Below the pieces are notes generated by a model. The model saw nothing but the letters and a program-made list of their open reading frames with translations, had not been told where the DNA came from and searched no databases. A stretch of DNA of 64,000 nucleotides from Oceanicaulis sp. HTCC2633 (GTDB lineage: Bacteria; Pseudomonadota; Alphaproteobacteria; Caulobacterales; Maricaulaceae), in NCBI RefSeq assembly GCF_000152745.1, contig NZ_CH672428.1:1140732-1204731 (forward strand), written 5' to 3'. Of this stretch, positions 19,351-26,822 are shown one piece after another (the stretch's first letter is position 1; every line of letters starts with the position of its first letter). Position numbers and translations under genes: made by a program.

Positions 19351-19422
19351 GCGCGCGGGAGCAGTCCGGGCGATTATGGGTCTGTTGGTTTTGTTATGGA
19401 GCCCGATAAGGCTCCCGCGCGC
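19351..19422. repeat. 12-bp perfect inverted repeat with 48-base loop
   Basis: GCGCGCGGGAGC (19351-19362) pairs perfectly with GCTCCCGCGCGC (19411-19422). The enclosed sequence is less GC-rich. It could be a structured RNA or a repeat unit; nothing identifies it. Confidence 0.6.
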
Positions 19423-19743
19423 GGTGGTGTTTTCTACGGCCTCGACCGGCTTGCTGACGCCATTTCTACGCAGCCTGTCCAAGCTGGACGTTTGTCAGAC
19501 GTCCGCCCAAGGGATTCCTGCCCCAGGGGCGCGGCTCCAACAGGATCGCCGGAATGTACGAAGTCCCGCCTTTTCGCTGCAGCGCGGTGCGTTAAACCGC
19601 GCCCGCTCGGGACACCACCACCCCTCCCGAACCCAACGCGCCGGCCGCCCGCTCTGAAGGAGTGGGGGCAGTATGGGGGAAGAGCGGGAGGGGGAGGATA
19701 AGTTGAGGGTTGTCCTCGAAGAGTGCGGATGAAAGCAGCGTCG

Positions 19744-19823
19744 CATGGGCCTCCGGATCAAGTCCGAAGGCCGAGTGGTTCAGGCTCTACTCTCGGTCCT
19801 CGGGCTTGACCCGGGGACCCATG
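19744..19823. repeat. Imperfect 31-bp inverted repeat, REP-like
   Basis: The arms 19744-19774 and 19793-19823 are each 31 bases and complementary except for about six positions, with an 18-base spacer. The core CGGGCTTGACCCGGGGACCC is typical of dispersed extragenic palindromes in alphaproteobacteria. It ends 6 bases before the stop of the next minus-strand gene, so it may also act in 3'-end formation. Confidence 0.7.
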
Positions 19824-19828
19824 AGCCC

Positions 19829-20407
19829 CTACCCCGCCTGCGCTTCGAGCCATAGATCGAAGCGGTCATGGCCCCAATACTTGTCCGCGCCATCAATCAG
19901 GAAGGGCACGCCGAAGACGCCGTCTGCGTCGGCTTGCTCGCTATAGCCGTCCAGGATCGCGTTGAGCGCCTCGCCGGTCGGCAGGGCATCGGGATCAAAT
20001 CCCTCCCATTCCGCCATCATCGCCGCTTTGCCGAGCACGTCCGGCTTGGAGATATCGAGCCCCTGCCCCCAGCGCAGGTCGGAGACCGCCAGCGCGAACG
20101 CCATGCCCTGCCCAGCGGCGCTTGCAGCGTGAAAGGCAGCGTTTGAAGGCGCGTAGTCAGGATCAAAAGGGTCGGGCAGCGCCAGCGGCAAGCCCTGACG
20201 CACCGTCATGCGGTAGACGTCCTGCACCAGGTAATCGCGCTTTTTCGGATTGGACAGCGGATCGACGAAACCGCTCTCCGGGCTGAGGATGAAGGGGATC
20301 AGGTCACCCGTGAACCCGGCCCGCGCCAGCTTGTGCAGGCCCAGGCGTGAATAGGGGCTGCGGAAACCGAAATAGCATCGCAGGCCTGAGGCGGTCGTGT
20401 CGTTCAT
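19829..20407 (-). CDS. 2-hydroxychromene-2-carboxylate isomerase-like DsbA-fold protein
   Basis: About 192 residues. CYFGFRSPYSRLG near the N-terminus is the kappa-GST/HCCA isomerase hallmark (F-D/G-xxSPYS), and the C-terminus has GVFGVPFLIDGADKYWGHDR, the cis-Pro loop and ending typical of that family. Family enzymes use glutathione to isomerise aromatic degradation products, but many homologues are uncharacterised. The ATG at 20407 gives the usual N-terminus; the frame is open to 20461. It stands alone, divergent from the next gene. Confidence 0.82.
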   Translation of the reverse strand: MNDTTASGLRCYFGFRSPYSRLGLHKLARAGFTGDLIPFILSPESGFVDPLSNPKKRDYLVQDVYRMTVRQGLPLALPDPFDPDYAPSNAAFHAASAAGQGMAFALAVSDLRWGQGLDISKPDVLGKAAMMAEWEGFDPDALPTGEALNAILDGYSEQADADGVFGVPFLIDGADKYWGHDRFDLWLEAQAG

Positions 20408-20585
20408 GTCGCAAATTCCCGGGCGCGAGGAGAAATTGATCATCTGCAGCTTAACAGCCACGCCGCAGGGCGCTAACGTTCTGTTAACAGCATCGCGTAT
20501 GGCGGCCAGTCACATTTGAATGAGCCGCGATGCAGGTCGAGGGGGCCTCTGCCATGGGCGTCAGAACCGAGGGGGATGAGCGGCG

Positions 20586-21824
20586 ATGACATCGGAAGTC
20601 ATGATCATGAACCGGCAGGCCGTGGTGCTGGCCGCGGACAGCGCCGTCACCTATGGCGGCGGGCCAGGCTCGGTCGTCACGCTGGAAGCGGAGAAGATCC
20701 TCCAGCTCGGCCCGAACATGGCGCTGATGGTGTATTCGCGCGGCGACGTGCTGGGCCGGTCCTGGTCGCATATCGCCCACGCCTTCAAGCGCGCCCAGGG
20801 CGAGCTCGACTTTGACAGCGTGCAGGCCTGTGCGGACGCCTTCTTCGCCTTCATCGACAATAACCGCCAGCTCTTCCCCGAGAAGGAGGAGCGCGAGGAG
20901 CTCGAGGACCTGATGCGCGCGGCCATGCTGACCGTGCTCAATCACGCCCGCAATCTTCGCACCCATGCGCCGGGCCAGTACGAGACCGACGCCGCAGCCT
21001 TCGAGGGCGCGCTGGATCTGTATCGCGCGCACCTGCTGCAGGATGAGGGCGGGGCGGAGCGACCAAGCCTTGAAGTCTTTGCGGCTCTGGATCGCGACCG
21101 CTTCTACCAGCAATACGCCAGCATGCTCGACAGCCTGATCGGCGAGGCCCTCGGCGAATTCGGCATGCAGGAGAGCATCCGCAACAAGCTCTATGACTTC
21201 GCCTATCTGATCATCACGCGCCCCGCCTTCCTCGAGCCCTATGCCGGGCTTGTGTTCGCCGGATTCGGCGAGGGCGACGTCTTCCCCGTCTATTGCCACT
21301 ATTATGCGTCGATCATGGTCGATGGCGTCATCAAGCGCGCTCATGACGAGACGACCCAGGTCGGCGTGGAGAACGGGCCGAACGCGTATCTGCGCACGTT
21401 TGCGCAGGCGGAGATGACCCATGCCTTCCTGCGCGGGGTCCATCCGTACATGTTCGATGTGATGGCCTCGATGAACATGGTGACCAATGAGGCCGCCAGC
21501 GAGATCGCCCTGCGCAAGGCCGGCCTCGACGAGGCCGAGATCAGTCGGGTCATGGGGGAAATGCGCGACTCAGAACTGCTGTCCCTGTCCGCCGAATTCA
21601 TCCACACCGCGCGCACGATTTCACAGGAAGAATTCATCGACCCGTTCATCGCCGTGGTCGCCGCTTCGGGCAAAAAGCAAATGGGCGAAACCGCCAAGGC
21701 TCTGGTGGAGCTCAACATTCTCAAAAGCGACCTGCACCAGACCCAGACCGGCGTGGGCGGCGAAGTCGATGTCGCAATGATCTCGCGCACCGGCGGATTT
21801 GAGTGGTATGCTAAAAAATCGTAA
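20586..21824 (+). CDS. Large protein with HslV/proteasome-like N-terminus (putative Ntn-hydrolase)
   Basis: 412 residues, no signal peptide. After Met, residues TSEVMIMNRQAVVLAADSAV align without gaps with the start of HslV as I recall it ([20 protein letters not shown]). This places a Thr at position 1 of the processed chain and Asp at 17. A Lys (EAEKILQL) sits three residues later than HslV Lys33. A helical insert of about 120 residues follows (roughly 90-210), then a second beta-rich half with GLVFAGFGEGDVFPVYCHYY and, at the end, VGGEVDVAMISRTGGFEW, both proteasome-beta-like. I infer a distant Ntn-hydrolase relative; activity is unproven. The small gene 39 bp downstream may be co-transcribed. 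Confidence 0.6.
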   Translation: MTSEVMIMNRQAVVLAADSAVTYGGGPGSVVTLEAEKILQLGPNMALMVYSRGDVLGRSWSHIAHAFKRAQGELDFDSVQACADAFFAFIDNNRQLFPEKEEREELEDLMRAAMLTVLNHARNLRTHAPGQYETDAAAFEGALDLYRAHLLQDEGGAERPSLEVFAALDRDRFYQQYASMLDSLIGEALGEFGMQESIRNKLYDFAYLIITRPAFLEPYAGLVFAGFGEGDVFPVYCHYYASIMVDGVIKRAHDETTQVGVENGPNAYLRTFAQAEMTHAFLRGVHPYMFDVMASMNMVTNEAASEIALRKAGLDEAEISRVMGEMRDSELLSLSAEFIHTARTISQEEFIDPFIAVVAASGKKQMGETAKALVELNILKSDLHQTQTGVGGEVDVAMISRTGGFEWYAKKS

Positions 21825-21863
21825 ACTGCCCCTCCACCCTCACACGTCCTTGAGGAGGTGATG

Positions 21864-22310
21864 ATGAGCGAAGACCCCACACGCCTGAACATCGAACGGG
21901 CCCGCGAAGCTCTGGCCCGCGCCCGCCTTGATGATGTCGCCATGGCGGTGCGCGCCCCGCGCCCGGCGGACCTGTCCCGGCTTGAGGAAACCCAGGCGCG
22001 GGCTGAAAATCTCAGCGCCCGGGCGGACGCCTTTCGCGACACGGTGCGCTCGCGCATGGGCCTGTCCGCCTATACAGGCGGCGCGGCCAGCTTCACCTCG
22101 GGACTGTCGGGCATGGACGCAGCGCTCTGCGACGCTGATGTCTGCGCTCCGGCTCCGCCTGCCATGACTGACGCCTCGCGCGCCGCGCTGATGGGAGAGG
22201 TCGAGCGGGCGCCCGCGGTCGCACAACCCTCCGTCGCCGACAATGCCAGGGAGTCCCGCAGCGCCGAGCCCCGAGAGCCGCGTCGCCGCCGCTTCTTCTG
22301 GCTGTTCTAG
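21864..22310 (+). CDS. Small cytoplasmic protein, unknown function
   Basis: About 148 residues from ATG 21864, preceded by a strong GAGGAGG. Residues 8-65 are helical and charged (NIERAREALARARLDD... RLEETQARAENLSARADAF), possibly a coiled coil. The middle is Gly/Ala/Pro-rich, and the C-terminus is very basic and ends in aromatics (EPRRRRFFWLF), which could bind membrane or a partner. No family recognised. It follows the proteasome-like gene and overlaps the convergent msrC stop by 4 bases. Confidence 0.6.
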   Translation: MSEDPTRLNIERAREALARARLDDVAMAVRAPRPADLSRLEETQARAENLSARADAFRDTVRSRMGLSAYTGGAASFTSGLSGMDAALCDADVCAPAPPAMTDASRAALMGEVERAPAVAQPSVADNARESRSAEPREPRRRRFFWLF

Positions 22311-22807
22311 GCCGTCAGCAGGATCTTGCAGATCGCTTCAAGACCCGCCTGATCCTCGGCGTCAAACGCGTCGAGTTCGGCTGAGTCCACGTCCAGAACG
22401 GCAGCGAGCGCTCCATCGGCGTCAAGGACCGGCACGACGATTTCCGATCGAGACCGGCTGTCGCAGGCGATGTGGCCCGGAAACGCTTCGACGTCCCGCA
22501 CCAGCTGGGTCTCGCCGCTCTGCGCAGCCGCGCCGCACACGCCGCGACCGAACGGGATCCGCAGACAGCCCAGCGTCCCCTGATACGGGCCCACCACAAG
22601 CTCCTGAGGTTTCTGCGGATCCACCACGTAGAAGCCGGTCCAGAAAAAGCGCGGGCCGAAATTGTGCGCCAGCAGACAGGCCGCCGTGGCGTATCGCGCG
22701 GTCCGGCTGGTCTCACCGGCGACGATCGCGGCGATCTCCTTGCCGATCCGGACATAGGCTTCGGCCTTGGTTTCACCCTCGACCGCGGTGCTCATTTCTT
22801 CGGCCAT
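22307..22807 (-). CDS. msrC: Free methionine-(R)-sulfoxide reductase (GAF-domain fRMsr)
   Basis: About 166 residues, a single GAF domain. It carries the fRMsr signature: FWTGFYVV, then VVGPYQGTLGCLRIPFGRGV followed by CG, and GHIACDSRSRSEIVVPV. The three Cys correspond to the resolving and catalytic thiols of E. coli YebR/MsrC. It reduces free methionine-R-sulfoxide in the cytosol. The start at ATG 22807 has AGGA 7 bases upstream; an in-frame ATG lies at 22822. It is monocistronic. Confidence 0.92.
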   Translation of the reverse strand: MAEEMSTAVEGETKAEAYVRIGKEIAAIVAGETSRTARYATAACLLAHNFGPRFFWTGFYVVDPQKPQELVVGPYQGTLGCLRIPFGRGVCGAAAQSGETQLVRDVEAFPGHIACDSRSRSEIVVPVLDADGALAAVLDVDSAELDAFDAEDQAGLEAICKILLTA

Positions 22808-23005
22808 AACAGGTTCCTGCATGCTGTGACGTCATTATTGCGCGCACATCTAGGCGCAGGATCGTCCTGACGCCAGCACCCGTCTGTAAAGAAGTGTGAT
22901 CACGTCTTTCTCACGCGCTCGTGCAAAGCTGTGTAAAGCGGTAAACGGATACATCGCGTATGCCTGCCCTGACCGGCGATTGTGCCGATGAGATGGGAGT
23001 TGATC

Positions 23006-23464
23006 ATGCGTAAAGCCTTGTTCCTCGCCGCCGCTCTGGCGGCTGCCGGCGCCGTCCTTCCTGCGGACGCCGCCTGGGCGGAAGACCCGATCTATACCGG
23101 CCGATTCAGCAATACCGCCGTCGGCGGTTACGACGCCGTCGCCTACCATACCGAAGGCCAGGCGATCCGCGGCGAGCGTGAATTCTCAACAGAATGGCGC
23201 GGCGCCGAGTTCCGCTTCGCCAGCCAGGCCAATCTCGACCTGTTCCTGTCCGACCCCGAGGCCTATGCCCCGGCCTATGGCGGGTATTGCGCCTGGGCGG
23301 TCTCGGAAGGCTATACAGCCAAGGGCGATCCCAATGTCTGGAACATCGTCGATGGCGTTCTCTACCTGAACTACAACGCCCAGATCCAGGACCGCTGGAG
23401 TACCGACATTCCCGGCCATATCGAGCGGGCGAATGCGAACTATCCCGGCCTTGTGGACGAGTAG
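23006..23464 (+). CDS. Secreted YHS-domain protein
   Basis: About 152 residues with a Sec signal peptide (ends ADAAWAED). The YHS-like module covers most of the mature part: GGYDAVAYHTEGQAIRGERE, then FRFASQANLDLFLSDPEAYA, then PAYGGYCAWAVSEGYTAKGD. This YHS class is periplasmic and thought to bind metal or a small ligand; function is not established. The start at 23006 follows GGGAG. A DoxX-like membrane protein gene follows 9 bp downstream, a common pairing. Confidence 0.85.
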   Translation: MRKALFLAAALAAAGAVLPADAAWAEDPIYTGRFSNTAVGGYDAVAYHTEGQAIRGEREFSTEWRGAEFRFASQANLDLFLSDPEAYAPAYGGYCAWAVSEGYTAKGDPNVWNIVDGVLYLNYNAQIQDRWSTDIPGHIERANANYPGLVDE

Positions 23465-23473
23465 GGAACGGAT

Positions 23474-23974
23474 ATGGCCGGCTCACTCCTGCGCAAAATC
23501 CCCGCTTACGTTCTGGGCGTCTGGATCTCCGCGATCTTCCTGGATTCCCTGCGCTTCAAGTTCACGGGTCACGAAACGCCCCGACACATCTTCGAAACCC
23601 TGCGCGACTGGTCGGGCATCGCGCTCTTCTATCCCGCGGGTCCCTGGATCATCGGACTGGCGGAGCTGACCGCCTCCTTGCTGGTGCTGGGTGTTCCCTT
23701 CATCATCCTGCTGACCACGCGAAAACCGGTCCAGGCCGCGCTGAGTCAGACCCTGGGCGGTCTGCTGGCCCTCGCGGTCATGAGCGGGGCGATCGTGTTT
23801 CACCTCTTCACGCCGCTTGGGATCGAGACCCCGACCGCCTGGGACAACGGTCAACCGACCGATTGGAGCCCCGCCCTCTTCATCGCCGCTTGCCTCACAT
23901 GGGTCGCAGGCGCGATGCTGGTTCTCCTGCGTGGCGGTGAAGCCCTGCGCATCCTGAAAGGAAATCCTGACTGA
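23474..23974 (+). CDS. DoxX-like four-helix membrane protein
   Basis: 166 residues with four hydrophobic segments (about 8-25, 52-85, 90-112, 133-152). Conserved-looking residues include FLDSLRFKFTGHETP at the first periplasmic loop, as in DoxX-like proteins next to YHS proteins. The function of the family is uncertain (quinone or thiosulfate-linked in some archaea). Its stop overlaps the next start by one base (TGATG), so it is translationally coupled to the D-glutamate cyclase gene. Confidence 0.72.
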   Translation: MAGSLLRKIPAYVLGVWISAIFLDSLRFKFTGHETPRHIFETLRDWSGIALFYPAGPWIIGLAELTASLLVLGVPFIILLTTRKPVQAALSQTLGGLLALAVMSGAIVFHLFTPLGIETPTAWDNGQPTDWSPALFIAACLTWVAGAMLVLLRGGEALRILKGNPD

Positions 23975-24888
23975 TGAGCCCCGCCCCCGCCTCCGACACG
24001 CAGACCCGGGACAGTCACAGCCTGTTTGCGGCGCTGGAGGCGGAACTGGCGCAGGGCGCAAGCCGCGGCGCGGACAAGCTTGCGCCACATGCGGCTGGCG
24101 GGCTGGAACGGGCGGCGAGACATCTCGCTCAATCCCGCAGCCCGCTCGCCCTGTTCACAGGGTTTTACGTCGCCCACGCTGCAAAACCCGCAGCGGAAAC
24201 CGACGGGCCGCTGACCGTAATGGCGATCGCAGAAGCGCTCTTCGCCCTGGGACGCGAGGCGGTAATCATCACCGATGCGCCCTGCGCGCCCGTGCTCTAT
24301 CGCCTGGTGGCCGAAGCCGGCCTGCCGGCGGATGTGCTGTATGTTCCCGAAACGCCAGACATGCTCGACCCTGCACTCAGGGCGCGTGGGGTCGACACCG
24401 TGTTCGCCATTGAGCGCCCCGGACGCGCGATCGACGGACGCTGTTACTCCATGCGCGCTCAGGACCTGACAGCCCATACGCTCGCCTTTGACGCGGTCTT
24501 CAGTCCCCGGTCTGGCTATACGCGTCTGGCGGCGGGGGATGGCGGCAATGAAATCGGCATGGGCGCCCTGCCGAAATCTGCGCTTTTCAGCCATATCGCC
24601 GATGGCCAGACCATCGCGAGCGCCACCGGCGCCGACGCCTTGATCGTGACCGGCGTCAGCCACTGGACCAGCTACGCGCTCGCCGCCGCCATGGCCGCTG
24701 TCGCGCCGGGCGATTCCGCGGTCTGGCGCGACGCTGTCAGCGATGCCCGCGAATGCCACCGTCTCTCAGCAGCGCTCAGCGCAGGCGCGGTGGATGGCGT
24801 GACAGCCGAATCCGCGCCGACGATTGACGGCCTGCCCCTCGAAATTCACCTCGCCAAGCGGGACCGCCTGTTCGCCCTCGCACGCTGA
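23974..24888 (+). CDS. D-glutamate cyclase-like protein (DUF4392)
   Basis: 304 residues. Family features are LFTGFYV, ETDGPLTVMAIAEALFALGR, and the strongly conserved GDGGNEIGMGALP loop, then ALIVTGVSHWTSYALAAA. This is the DUF4392 domain found in mammalian DGLUCY, which converts D-glutamate to 5-oxo-D-proline. Bacterial members are assigned by similarity only. It is the last gene of the YHS-DoxX-cyclase operon. It lies about 6 kb from the dgcN/dgcA genes, so two D-glutamate disposal routes may coexist in this region. Confidence 0.82.
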   Translation: MSPAPASDTQTRDSHSLFAALEAELAQGASRGADKLAPHAAGGLERAARHLAQSRSPLALFTGFYVAHAAKPAAETDGPLTVMAIAEALFALGREAVIITDAPCAPVLYRLVAEAGLPADVLYVPETPDMLDPALRARGVDTVFAIERPGRAIDGRCYSMRAQDLTAHTLAFDAVFSPRSGYTRLAAGDGGNEIGMGALPKSALFSHIADGQTIASATGADALIVTGVSHWTSYALAAAMAAVAPGDSAVWRDAVSDARECHRLSAALSAGAVDGVTAESAPTIDGLPLEIHLAKRDRLFALAR

Positions 24889-25003
24889 CTGGACGCGCCG
24901 TCAGAGCCTCCCGCTCCTGCGATTATGTCACGCACGATGGAACAACCGGTCAGGGTGTCTCGTTGATCCCGTAATGCGAATGCGCAAAACGAGGACCCTC
25001 CCC

Positions 25004-26377
25004 ATGGCTCAACTCACCACCATCAACCCCGCCACCAACGAAACGCTCAAGCAGTATGACCTGATGTCGGATCAGGACGTCGAGCAGGCCATCGAACTCT
25101 GCCATGCGGCCTATGAAGACTGGCGGCTGACCTCACTGGCCAAGCGGGCCTCGGTCATTCGCGCCATTGCGGACGCCCTGCGCGCCCGCAAGAACGAGTA
25201 CGCCGAGCTGATGACCCGGGAGACCGGCAAGCGTTTTCAGGACGGACAGGCCGAGATCGAACTGTGCGCCAGCATCTGCGAGTACACGGCGGATGAAGGG
25301 CCCTCGGAACTCGCCGATGAAACGCGTGAACGTCCGGACGGCAAGGGGCTCGTCACCTATTCGCCCATCGGGGTCATCTATGGCATCCAGCCCTGGAATT
25401 TCCCCTGCTACCAGGCTGTGCGCTATTCCATCGCCAACCTCATGGCGGGCAATGGCGTCCTGCTCAAGCACGCGGAAAGCTGCACCGGAAGCGGGCTGTT
25501 GCTCAAGCAGATCTATGAGGAGGCCGGCTTGCCCAAAGGCCTGTTCACGGTGCTGCTGATCGACCATGACCAGTCCGATGACGTGATCGCCCATGACAAG
25601 GTGCGCGGCGTGACCCTGACCGGCAGCGAGGGCGCCGGCAAGACCGTCGCCAGGAAGGCCGGGGAACACCTGAAAAAGACCGTGCTCGAACTGGGCTCCA
25701 ATGACGCCTATGTCGTTCTGGAGGACGCGGATCTTGATCTTGCGGTTGAGACCTGTGTTCAGGCGCGCCTGTTCAACAACGGCCAGACCTGTGTGAACGG
25801 CAAGCGCTTCATCGTCACGGACAAACACTATGACGCCTTTGTCGACCGTTACGCCACGGCCATGGCCGAAATCAAAATGGGCGACCCCATGAAAGAGGAG
25901 ACCGAGCTCGGCCCCATGTCCCGTGTTGAGCTGCGCGACCAGCTTCACGACCAGGTCCGCAAGAGCATCGAGAACGGCGCCCGGGCTCTGTGCGGCGGTG
26001 AAGTGCCGGACAAGGACGGCGCCTATTATCCCGCAACCGTGCTGGTGGACGTCAAGCCGGGTCAGCCCGCCTATGATGACGAATTGTTCGGTCCGGTCGC
26101 ATCGGTCATTCGCGCCAAGGACGATGAAGACGCCATGCGCATCGCCAATGACAGCCGCTACGGTCTGGGCGGCGGCATCTTCTCGCAAGACAAGGACAAG
26201 GCGCTCAAGCTGGCGCGCGACCATTTCGACACCGGCATGGTGATGATCAACGGCTATGACATCGCCACGCCCAACCTGCCCTTCGGCGGGGTCAAGAATT
26301 CCGGCTATGGCCGCGAGCATGGCGGCTTCGGCATGAAGGAGTTCGTCAACGCCAAGGCCGTCTCGGTCCTGAACTAG
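25004..26377 (+). CDS. Aldehyde dehydrogenase, succinate-semialdehyde dehydrogenase type
   Basis: 457 residues. ALDH fold with PWNFPCYQAVRYSIANLMAG, TGSEGAGKTVA (coenzyme loop), general base Glu in VLELGSND (near 229), nucleophile Cys in NGQTCVNGKR (near 262), and the C-terminal LPFGGVKNSGYGREHG. The short N-terminus and these loops match NAD(P)-dependent succinate-semialdehyde dehydrogenases (Sad/YneI type). It oxidises succinate semialdehyde or a similar aldehyde; the exact substrate is uncertain. The start at ATG 25004 has GAGGA upstream. A hairpin terminator follows 23 bp after the stop. Confidence 0.9.
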   Translation: MAQLTTINPATNETLKQYDLMSDQDVEQAIELCHAAYEDWRLTSLAKRASVIRAIADALRARKNEYAELMTRETGKRFQDGQAEIELCASICEYTADEGPSELADETRERPDGKGLVTYSPIGVIYGIQPWNFPCYQAVRYSIANLMAGNGVLLKHAESCTGSGLLLKQIYEEAGLPKGLFTVLLIDHDQSDDVIAHDKVRGVTLTGSEGAGKTVARKAGEHLKKTVLELGSNDAYVVLEDADLDLAVETCVQARLFNNGQTCVNGKRFIVTDKHYDAFVDRYATAMAEIKMGDPMKEETELGPMSRVELRDQLHDQVRKSIENGARALCGGEVPDKDGAYYPATVLVDVKPGQPAYDDELFGPVASVIRAKDDEDAMRIANDSRYGLGGGIFSQDKDKALKLARDHFDTGMVMINGYDIATPNLPFGGVKNSGYGREHGGFGMKEFVNAKAVSVLN

Positions 26378-26672
26378 ACCCAGAGCCTAACAGCAGAATC
26401 AGGCCCGCCCGCACGATCCGGGCGGGCCTTCTCATGGGAGCGATCCAGTCGGCCGCTCGCACCATGACCAGCGCATCATTGATCTGTCGGTTGTGATTGA
26501 GCTGATGCACGATCACGACGTCATGCTCGGAAACTGCGTGCTGGGCTACAAAGTCGGGATACAATTCCAGGGACCGCCCCGCCCCTTCAAGCGTCGGCGT
26601 GGATGGGGCGGCGTCACAACCTGTCAGAGCCAGGGCCGCAACGCCCGACAACAATCCGTATCCAAGCTTCAT
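26346..26672 (-). CDS. Short lipoprotein ORF, possibly degraded
   Basis: About 108 residues from ATG 26672 with a good ribosome site (GGAAGG) and a convincing lipoprotein signal (LSGVAALALTGCDAA). Some 60 residues after the lipobox look ordinary. The C-terminal third, however, reads through the aldehyde dehydrogenase terminator and into its 3' end, giving low-complexity RRPARIVRAG...GSGSSSGPRR. That suggests a lost stop or frameshift, or that the real gene is shorter. No family recognised. Confidence 0.4.
   Translation of the reverse strand: MKLGYGLLSGVAALALTGCDAAPSTPTLEGAGRSLELYPDFVAQHAVSEHDVVIVHQLNHNRQINDALVMVRAADWIAPMRRPARIVRAGLILLLGSGSSSGPRRPWR
26401..26431 (+). terminator. Hairpin terminator after the aldehyde dehydrogenase
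   Basis: A perfect 11-bp stem (26401-26411 with 26419-26429), 7-base loop, followed by a weak T-rich tail (TTCTC). Confidence 0.7.
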
Positions 26673-26761
26673 GTGCTGACCTTCCATGCTGGGGGACAGT
26701 CTAGCCTCCAGCACGGAAAAATCCTTGCGATTGCACCGGTCAAAGCCCGCCTGAACGCATA

Positions 26762-26789
26762 ATCCCCCCGGCGCGGAGGCCGGGGGGAT
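26762..26789 (-). terminator. Hairpin downstream of the minus-strand hydrolase operon
   Basis: A 10-bp perfect stem ATCCCCCCGG / CCGGGGGGAT (26762-26771 with 26780-26789), 33 bp past the stop at 26823 on the minus strand. The T tail is short, so termination may be partial. Confidence 0.55.
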
Positions 26790-26822
26790 CAGCGGAACGC
26801 AGACAGCTCAGGATGGGTGGAG

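Larger units (their letters stand above)
19150..19828. other. Long intergenic region holding three inverted-repeat elements
   Basis: No convincing gene in about 680 bp. Short open frames here lack ribosome sites and recognisable products. The region holds three separate inverted repeats (19191-19289, 19351-19422, 19744-19823), which looks like a landing zone for REP/MITE-type palindromic units. Confidence 0.7.

Noticed and set aside
19291..19701. Short frames in the repeat-rich intergenic region
   Set aside because: Overlapping frames on both strands, no good ribosome site, no recognisable product, and they run through inverted repeats.
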